Source: JAWPNA01 sp045402695
GTDB taxonomy: Bacteria; Acidobacteriota; Polarisedimenticolia; JACPZX01; DASXTC01
Length of the DNA stretch: 20,401 nucleotides
Assembly: GCA_045402695.1 (NCBI GenBank)
Contig: JAWPNA010000191.1
Coordinates: forward strand, 1 to 20,401
Direction of reading: 5' to 3'
Below, in pieces: positions 13,237 through 19,999 of the stretch. The translations under genes and the position numbers were made by a program. Each line of letters opens with the position of its first letter. Within the stretch, counting starts at the first letter, position 1. The notes under the pieces were generated by a model. It was not told the origin of the DNA. It did not search any database and worked only from the letters and a program-made list of their open reading frames with translations.

Positions 13237-14316
13237 ATGCCTAGTGTCGGCGAAAGGCTCAGGGACCAGCGCGAGGCCCGCCACACGACGATCGAGGAAC
13301 TCTCCGCCGCGACCGGAATCCATCTCGGCTATCTGGAAGCGATGGAGAGGGACGACGTTCAATCCCTGCCCGGTCGAGCGTTCGGTAAGCTCTACATCCG
13401 CGCCTACGCCGAAAACCTCGGTTTCGATCCCCAGTCGCTCATCGACGAATACGAACGCGAGCAGGACCTGAAACGGCAGGCCTCAACACCAGCGCCGCAT
13501 TCTGAACCGGCCCGACCGCGGAGAGTTGAGGCCGTGATCGCGCAGTGGAGGCAGGCCACGATGGCCGAGCGGATCAAGGCGGATGAACGCGTCGCATCCG
13601 TCCTCACGGAGCGAGAGGAGCCTGTGGGGACGTGGCGGGGCGTGGCTGCCGAGGCCCCCAAGCCCGAGCGCGAAGAGACTTCGCCCGCCGGGCCGGTCCC
13701 GGAGCCGGACGTGCGACTGATGGAGGCCGCGTCGGGCTCACACAGGCGCCTGCTCGCTGCGCTGCTCTGTACCGGGCTCTTCATGGGCACGGCGGGGTTT
13801 TTCTTCACCTTCTTCAAGAAGGGCGTCGAGGAGAGTCAAGCAGTTTCCACCATCACGCCCGAGAAAGAGAGCTCGGGCATCGACTCACTTCCAATCAATT
13901 CAGACGTTGATGCTCGCTCCGTTCAGAAGGCCGAACCTCGCGTGGCGCCCCGTCCGGACCGCGCCGCCGCCGGCCGAACCACGCGGCCGGGCCACCTGAC
14001 CGTGCCGGAGTTCGGGGTGGGCCGGCGCATCGTCGAACACGCTCTCGAGGGACCCAGCGAGCGGTTCTCGGAAAGTGAGGTCGTCTGGTTCTCGACGCGA
14101 GTGCTCGGAGCAGCGGCCGGCGAGCCCATTCACCATGTCTGGCTTCACGAGGGCCGGGTCCTGCAATCGATCCAGCTCGAACTGGGGGGGCCGGACTGGC
14201 GCACGCACAGCAGAAAGACACTCCGTGCTGCTGGACAGTGGGCCGTGGAGGCTCGCGACGAAGGGGGTGGCGTCCTGGCCAGGGCGACCTTCACCTGCGA
14301 GCCGGCCTCCCCATAG
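13237..14316 (+). CDS. RodZ-like protein: HTH_25 domain, one membrane helix, DUF2914
   Basis: A 359-residue bitopic membrane protein. Residues 1-75 are a RodZ-type Xre/HTH_25 domain (GERLRDQREARHTTIEEL, GIHLGYLEAMERDD, LPGRAFGKLYIRAYAENLG), which in RodZ contacts MreB or DNA-like surfaces in the cytoplasm. Residues 80-167 are a Pro/Glu/Arg-rich linker, 171-193 one membrane helix followed by FKKG, and 195-255 a disordered external linker. Residues about 259-357 match DUF2914 (VVWFSTRVLG, IHHVWLHEGRVLQ, GPDWRTHSRKTL, GQWAVEARDEGGGVLARATF), a domain of unknown function here in place of the usual RodZ C-terminal domain. The ATG at 13237 is chosen from the HTH boundary; it lacks a ribosome binding site but sits 7 nt after a -10. 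Upstream GTG 13174 and ATG 13204 would overlap that promoter. A cell-shape or envelope-sensing role is inferred. Confidence 0.88.
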   Translation: MPSVGERLRDQREARHTTIEELSAATGIHLGYLEAMERDDVQSLPGRAFGKLYIRAYAENLGFDPQSLIDEYEREQDLKRQASTPAPHSEPARPRRVEAVIAQWRQATMAERIKADERVASVLTEREEPVGTWRGVAAEAPKPEREETSPAGPVPEPDVRLMEAASGSHRRLLAALLCTGLFMGTAGFFFTFFKKGVEESQAVSTITPEKESSGIDSLPINSDVDARSVQKAEPRVAPRPDRAAAGRTTRPGHLTVPEFGVGRRIVEHALEGPSERFSESEVVWFSTRVLGAAAGEPIHHVWLHEGRVLQSIQLELGGPDWRTHSRKTLRAAGQWAVEARDEGGGVLARATFTCEPASP

Positions 14317-14351
14317 GTCACGATCTTGCGGTAACATCCGCGCTGATTGGT

Positions 14352-14368
14352 CGGCGCTTCCGGCGCCG
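14352..14368 (+). terminator. Possible terminator or attenuator hairpin
   Basis: CGGCGC-ttccg-GCGCCG is a perfect 6-bp GC stem followed by TTCTCCC. It lies between the RodZ-like stop (14316) and the ribosome binding site of the next gene (14377). The short T-run makes it a weak intrinsic terminator candidate. Confidence 0.35.
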
Positions 14369-14376
14369 TTCTCCCT

Positions 14377-14385
14377 GAGGAGGTG
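14377..14385 (+). promoter_or_regulatory. Strong ribosome binding site
   Basis: GAGGAGGTG lies 5 nt before the ATG at 14391, among the closest matches in the window to the anti-Shine-Dalgarno complement. It fixes the start of the small membrane protein. Confidence 0.75.
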
Positions 14386-14390
14386 TTGCG

Positions 14391-14951
14391 ATGCCTTTCG
14401 GAAGCCTGTGGCTCCCCGTGGTCCTCTCCGCCGTCGTCGTCTTCGTGGCCAGCTCGATCATCCACATGGCGCTCAAGTACCACAAGGCCGATATCAGGCC
14501 CCTTCCCAACGAGGACACCGTGCGCGAGGCGATCGCGAAGGGCAACCCGTCGCCGGGCCTCTATTTCACTCCCTACTGCATGGACCACAAGCAGATGAAG
14601 GAGCCGGCCCTCAAGGAGAAGCTCGAGAAAGGGCCCGTCGCGATCATCACGATCATCCCGAAGGGCGCACCGATCATGCCGAAACTGCTCGGGCTCTGGT
14701 TCGGGTTCAGCCTCCTCGTGAGCTTCGTCGCGGGCTACGTCGCGCGCCACACGCTCCACCCGGGCGACGACGGCATGCTCGTCATGCGGATCACCGGCAC
14801 GGTCGCTTTCGCCGGCTACGCTCTCTCGCACGTGAGCGACTCGATCTGGAAGGGGCAGCCGTGGGGCAACACGGCTCGCGCCATCCTCGACGGCGCGATC
14901 TACGCGGTGCTGACGGGGCTCATCTTCTGCCTGTTGTGGCCCTCCGCGTGA
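14391..14951 (+). CDS. Conserved-looking membrane protein of unknown function
   Basis: A 186-residue protein with a strong ribosome binding site, so it is probably well translated. I do not assign it to a named family. It has an N-terminal helix (about 6-25), a polar section (26-95) with YHKADIRPLPNEDTVREAI, FTPYCMDHKQMKEPALKEKLEKGP and IITIIPKG, then three helices (about 99-118, 128-147 and 165-183). The DTVREAIAKG and KEPALKEKLEKGPV stretches look regular and amphipathic. One cysteine (Cys63) lies in the polar loop. The gene sits 75 bp downstream of the RodZ-like gene and converges on ettA. There is no evidence for a function beyond membrane location; the reading frame itself is well supported by its start and composition. 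Confidence 0.8.
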   Translation: MPFGSLWLPVVLSAVVVFVASSIIHMALKYHKADIRPLPNEDTVREAIAKGNPSPGLYFTPYCMDHKQMKEPALKEKLEKGPVAIITIIPKGAPIMPKLLGLWFGFSLLVSFVAGYVARHTLHPGDDGMLVMRITGTVAFAGYALSHVSDSIWKGQPWGNTARAILDGAIYAVLTGLIFCLLWPSA

Positions 14952-15054
14952 TCTCGACCCGCGGGCAGAAGTCGCCATGAGGTGAGCGCCGAAGGCCGGA
15001 GAACCGCAGGGCAGGGCCGCTCTTGAGACGTCTGGAAGTCGCCCGAGCCTGGCG

Positions 15055-16734
15055 TCACCCTCTTGTCAGCCTCTTGTACCTGATCCTGTGCGGCTGGTCG
15101 GCATCGGGTCCCTTGCGCTCGCGAAGGTTCTCGATGTAATCATGATAGTTGCCCTGGAACCAGACGACCTGGCTGTCCCCTTCGAACGCGAGAATGTGCG
15201 TGGCGATGCGATCCAGGAACCACCGATCGTGGCTGATGACCACTGCGCAGCCGGCGAAGCACAGAAGTGCCTCCTCCAGAGCGCGCAGGGTGTCCACATC
15301 CAGATCGTTGGTCGGTTCGTCCAGAAGAAGCACGTTGGCCCCACTCCTGAGCATCCGTGCCAGATGAACCCGGTTTCTCTCGCCTCCGGAGAGATCCTTG
15401 ACCTTCTTCTGTTGATCCGACCCGCGGAAGTTGAACGACGACACATATCCACGCGAGTTCATCTGCCGCTTTCCCAGAGTCAGAAGCTCCTGGCCATCCG
15501 AAATGGCCTCCCAGACCGAGGCATCGGCCGGAAGCGATTCGCGGCTCTGGTCCACGTGCCCGAGCTTGACCGTCTCTCCCACGCGCAGCGTCCCGGAGTC
15601 GGGCTTCTCATGGCCGAGGATCATGCGACACAACGTGGTCTTGCCAGCGCCGTTGGGGCCGATGATCCCGACGATGCCGCCCGGCGGCAGCGAAAAGGTC
15701 AGGCCGTCGATCAGCAGGTTGTCCCCGTACGCCTTGCAGAGTCCGCTGGCCTCCACGACCAGGTTGCCGAGGCGCGGACCCGGCGGGATGTAGATTTCCA
15801 CGCTTTCGGGCAGGCGGTCGGTCTCTTCGGCCAGCAGCTTCTCGTAGGCGGCCAGGCGCGCCTTGCCCTTGGCTTGCCGGGCGCGCGGCGCCATCCGGAC
15901 CCATTCCAGCTCTCGCTGCAGCGAGCGCTGCCGCGCCATGCCTCCCTTTTCCTCCTGCGCGAGGCGCGCCTGCTTCTGATCCAGCCATGAGGAGTAGTTG
16001 CCTTCCCATGGGATCCCGGCGCCGCGATCCAGCTCCAGGATCCAACCTGCCACGTTGTCCAGAAAGTACCTGTCATGAGTGACTGCCACCACGGTCCCCG
16101 GGTATTCCTTCAGGTAACGCTCCAGCCAGGCGACCGATTCGGCGTCGAGGTGGTTCGTCGGCTCATCCAGAAGCAGCAGGTCCGGCCGCGTGAGCAACAG
16201 TCGGCACAGAGCCACGCGCCGTCTCTCGCCTCCGGATAGCTTCGAAACCTCGGCATCCGGCGCGGGGCAGCGCAGTGCGTCCATGGCGATCTCGAGCTGG
16301 TGGTCCAGCTCCCAGGCGTTGCAGTGGTCGATCTGATCCTGCACGCGCGACTGCTCTTCCAGGAGCTTTTCCATCTGCTCCGGCTCCATCTCCTCGCCGA
16401 ACTTCTCGCTGATGGCGTTGAAGCGGTCCAGCAACGCGCGCGTCGACACAACGCCTTCCTCCACGATTCCCAGCACCGTCTTCGCCGGATCGAGCTGCGG
16501 CTCCTGAGGCAGGAAACCGATCTTGATTCCCTTGGCGGCGAACGCGTCTCCCATGAAGTCCTTGTCCGCTCCCGACATGATGCGCAGCAGGGAACTCTTG
16601 CCCGCTCCGTTGGACCCCAGCACGCCGATCTTGGCGCCGAAGTAGAACGAGAGAAAGATCCCCTTCAGGATCTCGCGCTTGGGCGGAACGACCTTGCGGA
16701 GATCTTTCATCACGAAGATGTATTCGTTGGACAT
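15055..16734 (-). CDS. ettA: Energy-dependent translational throttle protein EttA (ABC-F ATPase)
   Basis: A 559-residue ABC-F protein, close to the E. coli EttA length of 555. The ATG at 16734 has GGGAGG 5 nt upstream and gives the typical MSNEYIFVMKDL start. Two ABC cassettes are complete: Walker A GSNGAGKS (40-47), signature LSGGE (166-170), Walker B LLLLDEPTNHLD (186-197), then a second GPNGAGKT (359-366), LSGGERNRVHL and LLLDEPTNDLD. The EttA arm (about 95-150, Glu-rich) and the linker with QRSLQRELEWVR (269-280) and KARLAAYEKL, which contacts P-site tRNA, are both present. EttA binds the ribosomal E site and gates entry into elongation according to ATP/ADP ratio. It has no membrane segment. 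It lies 63 bp after the sulfatase-like gene on the same strand and may also have its own promoter. Confidence 0.96.
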   Translation of the reverse strand: MSNEYIFVMKDLRKVVPPKREILKGIFLSFYFGAKIGVLGSNGAGKSSLLRIMSGADKDFMGDAFAAKGIKIGFLPQEPQLDPAKTVLGIVEEGVVSTRALLDRFNAISEKFGEEMEPEQMEKLLEEQSRVQDQIDHCNAWELDHQLEIAMDALRCPAPDAEVSKLSGGERRRVALCRLLLTRPDLLLLDEPTNHLDAESVAWLERYLKEYPGTVVAVTHDRYFLDNVAGWILELDRGAGIPWEGNYSSWLDQKQARLAQEEKGGMARQRSLQRELEWVRMAPRARQAKGKARLAAYEKLLAEETDRLPESVEIYIPPGPRLGNLVVEASGLCKAYGDNLLIDGLTFSLPPGGIVGIIGPNGAGKTTLCRMILGHEKPDSGTLRVGETVKLGHVDQSRESLPADASVWEAISDGQELLTLGKRQMNSRGYVSSFNFRGSDQQKKVKDLSGGERNRVHLARMLRSGANVLLLDEPTNDLDVDTLRALEEALLCFAGCAVVISHDRWFLDRIATHILAFEGDSQVVWFQGNYHDYIENLRERKGPDADQPHRIRYKRLTRG

Positions 16735-16756
16735 CACGCCTCCCGTCGAGGGACCC

Positions 16757-16765
16757 AAGATACCA
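16757..16765 (-). promoter_or_regulatory. Possible extended -10 for ettA
   Basis: On the minus strand TGGTATCTT matches TG-n-TATCTT, about 22 nt before the ettA ATG. It would let ettA be transcribed apart from the two upstream enzyme genes. No clear -35 is seen. Confidence 0.25.
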
Positions 16766-16770
16766 TCCCT

Positions 16771-16788
16771 CCGCGGCGCGCACCGCGG
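16771..16788 (-). terminator. CCGCGG hairpin between the sulfatase-like gene and ettA
   Basis: Two CCGCGG copies flank a 6-nt loop 9 bp after the sulfatase-like stop; on the minus strand they are also part of a direct repeat of CGCCGCGG. No T-tract follows. It could be a partial terminator or a processing hairpin. Confidence 0.3.
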
Positions 16789-16797
16789 CGTGGGAAG

Positions 16798-18255
16798 CTA
16801 CTGAACGTACCCGAGTGATCGCAGCGCCTGCTCCATCTCCTCCCGGTTCGGTTCCCTCTCGTTCTCCTCTTGCTTCTTCTCCTTCTCGTTCTCGCGCTGG
16901 TAGAAGATCTGGAGCCGCCAATGCCAATCATCAATCAGCTCCAGCAGCATGCGCGCCTGTTCCGGCCGCGAAGAGGAGAGGTCCGCCGCCTCTTCCGGGT
17001 CCAATAGGACATCGTAGAGCAGAGCACGGCCCGTCTGCGCGTCCACAATCAGCTTCTGCCCGTCGAGGATGATGCTCCTCTGGGTGTTACCGTGATACAT
17101 GCCCTCGGCGTAGCAAGGCCGGTCACGGCCGTCGGCGCTCATCGCCGGCAGCAGGCTTGCACCGGATGGCGAAAACGGGTCCGGAGGCGGGATCTGTTCG
17201 ATGTCGAGGATCGTGGGAAGGATGTCAAGCGTCCTGACGCGCCGCTCGACGCTCGCCGCCGGAAGCACCCCAGGCGCGGCGATGATGAGCGGCACGTGCA
17301 TCACCTCGCGGTGAAGGCTGTGGCCGTGCCCCTCGGATCCATGCTCACCGAACTCCTCGCCATGATCCGAGGTGAACACGATGAGCGAGCGCTCGAGGCC
17401 GGCATGCTTCTCGATGGCGTCCAGGATCCGGCCCACCATCTCGTCCACCTCCCGGATCTCCGCGTCGTACATGGCGGAAGACTTCTCGCTCGCGCTGCCG
17501 GAAGGCGGCACCTTCGGACGGAAGGGGTCCGACGGCCGGTAGGGATCATGAGGCGTCAACAGGTGGATCCACGCGAACAGCCTTCCACCCGCCGCCTCCT
17601 TCATCCATCGCTCGAACTCCGCCACCAGGACGCGGTCGCTCTCCTGAGTGTGCTGCAAGTTGTGCCACAGGTTTTCGCCCGCGGCGGGGGGCTGGCGCCC
17701 GTACTCGAGCGCCTGACCATCGGCCGAGGGGTAGTAAAACTCGTCGTACCCTCTGCGGAAGACTCCGGAGATCTGCAGGATCGGCTGGTTCACGAAAGCC
17801 GCCGTGTGGAAGCCCGCCTGCCGCATCAGGTCCCCGATGGTCCTGACGGAGGGGGCGATCTGGTAGTCGAGTTGCGGGTGTTTCTCCCGGATGCCGTAGA
17901 TTCGCCCGGGAGGATCCGGAGGCGCCTCGAGAAACCCGAGCTGCGCCGGATACAGCGCGGTCAGGATCGCTCCCATGCTGGGGCGAGTCCAGCTTCCGAC
18001 GGACTCGGCCCGAGTGAAGGTGACGCCCAGAGACGCGATCCTGTCGATATTTGGAGTCGAGTGACCCCGGTATCCGTAGGCGGAGAGGCGATCCGCGCGC
18101 ATCGTGTCCACGACGATCAGGAAGACCGTCTCGGGGGCGGCAGGCTTCAGACGCCCCGCGGCGGAGCGCCAGGCGAACCAGCCGGCCGCCACCACCAGGA
18201 CGCACGCCGCGATTCTCGGAAGAAGGCGCCTCCCCCCCCGCGACTCAAGGCGCAA
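16798..18255 (-). CDS. Membrane-anchored sulfatase-superfamily protein with Thr in the nucleophile position
   Basis: A 485-residue protein. The TTG at 18255 is the only start I find that keeps the N-terminal membrane anchor (about 11-30); it overlaps the upstream stop by 11 bp. The alkaline-phosphatase/sulfatase fold shows VFLIVVDTMRADRLSAYGY (44-62, metal ligands Asp50 and Asp55), FTSDHGEEFGEHG (294-306, Asp297/His298) and HREVMHVPLII (315-325). True sulfatases have C/S-x-P-S-R, whose first residue becomes formylglycine. Here it is T-R-P-S-M (90-94), so Thr90 is the likely nucleophile, as in LtaS-type phosphotransferases and related phosphohydrolases. The substrate may thus be a phospho- or phosphoglycerol group rather than a sulfate, which is inference. 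Residues 453-478 are a Lys/Glu tail, ending SLGYVQ. It forms an operon with the SGNH gene upstream. Confidence 0.88.
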   Translation of the reverse strand: MRLESRGGRRLLPRIAACVLVVAAGWFAWRSAAGRLKPAAPETVFLIVVDTMRADRLSAYGYRGHSTPNIDRIASLGVTFTRAESVGSWTRPSMGAILTALYPAQLGFLEAPPDPPGRIYGIREKHPQLDYQIAPSVRTIGDLMRQAGFHTAAFVNQPILQISGVFRRGYDEFYYPSADGQALEYGRQPPAAGENLWHNLQHTQESDRVLVAEFERWMKEAAGGRLFAWIHLLTPHDPYRPSDPFRPKVPPSGSASEKSSAMYDAEIREVDEMVGRILDAIEKHAGLERSLIVFTSDHGEEFGEHGSEGHGHSLHREVMHVPLIIAAPGVLPAASVERRVRTLDILPTILDIEQIPPPDPFSPSGASLLPAMSADGRDRPCYAEGMYHGNTQRSIILDGQKLIVDAQTGRALLYDVLLDPEEAADLSSSRPEQARMLLELIDDWHWRLQIFYQRENEKEKKQEENEREPNREEMEQALRSLGYVQ

Positions 18256-19885
18256 CGGAAAGGCTCCGGGCCTCCTCGGCGATCTGCGGGATGCCCAAGA
18301 TCTCCCTCAACAGGACATCGGAGATCTTCTCCCAGACATCAGGAGGCAGCTCGGGCCCCACTGATGGGTCGGTGTCATCCGGGTCCTTGAAGAGATAGAG
18401 CAACTCGGTGAATCCGGGGGCGGTCAGGTGGGGCCCGGGAGCCCAGCCGTCACCATCCCTGTCGAGGTAGGGGTCGCTGGCCAGCACCTCGGACAGGTCG
18501 TGAAGAGGAGCATCCAGGTGCAGCGCTTCGTTGATCCGCGCGAGGATGAAGTTCGCGATCAGAGCGTGCCCGGTGTAACCAGGATGCACGCCGTCGAAGC
18601 TGAACCCCCCGCCTCTCACCCACTTGCGGCTCAGCACCCTGCCCCCCACCGAGACGGTGATTCTTCCCGTCAGCGCATCGTTGAGGAACCCGCCGATGTC
18701 AACCAGGTGAACCTGCGGGCCGCCCCCCGCGGCGGCGGCGCCGATGACGGAGTTGAACCCATCGATGCGCACCCTGATCGCCGCCTGCTCCTCCTCGGAC
18801 AGCACGAGATCGTCACGCTGCACTCCGCCGCGCTCCAGCACCGCATTGACCTCCTCCACCGAGTGCCCCGTGCTCAGCAGGCCGTACATGAACCCGAACG
18901 TCAGCAGCGCGACGCGATCTCCCCGCAGAAAATCCCGCACCGGCTCGCCGGGCGGCGCGGCGCGGGCGAAGCTGTCCGGCACCGAGTAGGACGGGTCCAG
19001 CTTGCGGAGGTAGTACTCGAGGTCCTCCGAGTCGAACAGGTAGGCGATGGAGCTGTAGTAGGGCACCGTCAGCAGGAACAACTCGACCGGGCCTCCGGCC
19101 GGGTCCACCTCGGTCCGAAGGCGCGCCAGCAGATGCTCGTACTGCCTCGCGAAGTCGTCCGGCTCGGTGAGGTTGCGCGCAATCGTGGATGGCGTGTAGG
19201 AGTCGAAGGAGACCAGCCCCCGGCTCTGGCCGAACCGCAGGAGGAGCCGCAGGGCCGACGTGATCTCCGTCTCGATTTCGTCCAGCGGGATCGGCTCGAA
19301 GGTCGGATTGTCGCCCCCTGCGCCCAGCGCCGCGGTGCTCGCGTCGTTGCTGCCGATCCACAGGACCACCAGCGCCCGCTGCCTCGGGGCCGTTCTCGTG
19401 CGCCGGTTCAGCAGCCAGATTGCCGAATCGATCTGCGAGACGGGCCGGCGCGCCAGCAGGTTGATGGGATAGAGCACCTTGTCGTACTTGTCCGTGAAGC
19501 CGGACGGCAGCAGCCGGTCGCACAGGAGGTCCCTGGTCACGAACGACTCGGCGACCCCCGCGCGCTTGCCATACGAGATCCCCTCCAGCGAGAACGAGTC
19601 GGCGCCGTCCACTCCCAGGTTCGTCGGGATCCTGAACGGCATCAGCCGTGTCTGCGCGTCGTCGAACAGCGGTTGGGAGAACATCAGCGGCGTCACGAGG
19701 CGCAACGAGTCGGCGACCTTCTGCAGATAGGCGTTCAGCGTGTTGGTCGTGTTGTTCGTGCCGTCCATGTTGCCTTGCGTCAGGCTGTCGCCCACCCCGA
19801 TGAGGAGGGTCGGCTGCTCGGCGTCCGCACCCGCGGTGGAGGACGAAAAGGCGATCAGAAACAAGGCGGCAAGCAAGAACCTCAC
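18245..19885 (-). CDS. Secreted SGNH/GDSL hydrolase
   Basis: A 546-residue exported protein. The GTG at 19885 is preceded in frame by a stop four codons upstream, so the start is well bounded, although the ribosome binding site is weak. A signal peptide covers 1-22 (MRFLLAALFLIAF ... AGADA). SGNH blocks are visible: GDSLTQG (32-38, nucleophile Ser34), WIGSNDAS (176-183, Asn180) and FDGVHPG (430-436, Asp431 and His434). The family hydrolyses esters or O-acetyl groups on lipids and polysaccharides. At 546 residues it is about twice the usual 200-300, with a long middle section (190-390). A DRDGDG calcium-type motif (475-480) lies in the C-terminal part. The stop overlaps the sulfatase-like gene, which implies co-translation and perhaps work on the same envelope or extracellular polymer. 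The substrate is unknown. Confidence 0.88.
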   Translation of the reverse strand: MRFLLAALFLIAFSSSTAGADAEQPTLLIGVGDSLTQGNMDGTNNTTNTLNAYLQKVADSLRLVTPLMFSQPLFDDAQTRLMPFRIPTNLGVDGADSFSLEGISYGKRAGVAESFVTRDLLCDRLLPSGFTDKYDKVLYPINLLARRPVSQIDSAIWLLNRRTRTAPRQRALVVLWIGSNDASTAALGAGGDNPTFEPIPLDEIETEITSALRLLLRFGQSRGLVSFDSYTPSTIARNLTEPDDFARQYEHLLARLRTEVDPAGGPVELFLLTVPYYSSIAYLFDSEDLEYYLRKLDPSYSVPDSFARAAPPGEPVRDFLRGDRVALLTFGFMYGLLSTGHSVEEVNAVLERGGVQRDDLVLSEEEQAAIRVRIDGFNSVIGAAAAGGGPQVHLVDIGGFLNDALTGRITVSVGGRVLSRKWVRGGGFSFDGVHPGYTGHALIANFILARINEALHLDAPLHDLSEVLASDPYLDRDGDGWAPGPHLTAPGFTELLYLFKDPDDTDPSVGPELPPDVWEKISDVLLREILGIPQIAEEARSLSVAP

Positions 19886-19933
19886 GAGATGGGTTTACGC
19901 CGAGCGGGCGCGATTGTCAAGTGGGAGCCGGAC

Positions 19934-19963
19934 TAGACACTCGAGACAGGCTCGGGGTAGGCT
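19934..19963 (+). promoter_or_regulatory. Candidate promoter for the S9-type peptidase
   Basis: TAGACA (19934-19939, five of six to TTGACA) and TAGGCT (19958-19963) are separated by 18 bp, 36 bp upstream of the ATG at 20000. The -10 is a modest match. Confidence 0.35.
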
Positions 19964-19989
19964 CTCGCTCAATCTATCGTCAGATACTC

Positions 19990-19995
19990 AGGAGG
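19990..19995 (+). promoter_or_regulatory. Ribosome binding site of the S9-type peptidase gene
   Basis: A perfect AGGAGG lies 4 nt before the ATG at 20000 and fixes this start. Confidence 0.75.
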
Positions 19996-19999
19996 TTCC

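Noticed and set aside
9465..13286. A minus-strand frame open for about 4.7 kb (8535-13286), most of it antisense to the Tricorn-type gene.
   Set aside because: Only the last 309 codons have a ribosome binding site, an export signal and family similarity. The rest is a mirror of GC-rich coding DNA with no recognisable domain.
14952..15054. The gap between the convergent membrane-protein and ettA genes was examined for a bidirectional terminator.
   Set aside because: I see no convincing stem followed by a T-run in either direction.
15059..15079. A short direct repeat of CCTCTTGT.
   Set aside because: It lies within the C-terminal codons of ettA and is too short to mean anything by itself.
18428..19936. 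A 502-codon plus-strand open frame opposite the SGNH gene.
   Set aside because: The minus strand has a signal peptide and all SGNH blocks; this frame has none and runs past the SGNH start.
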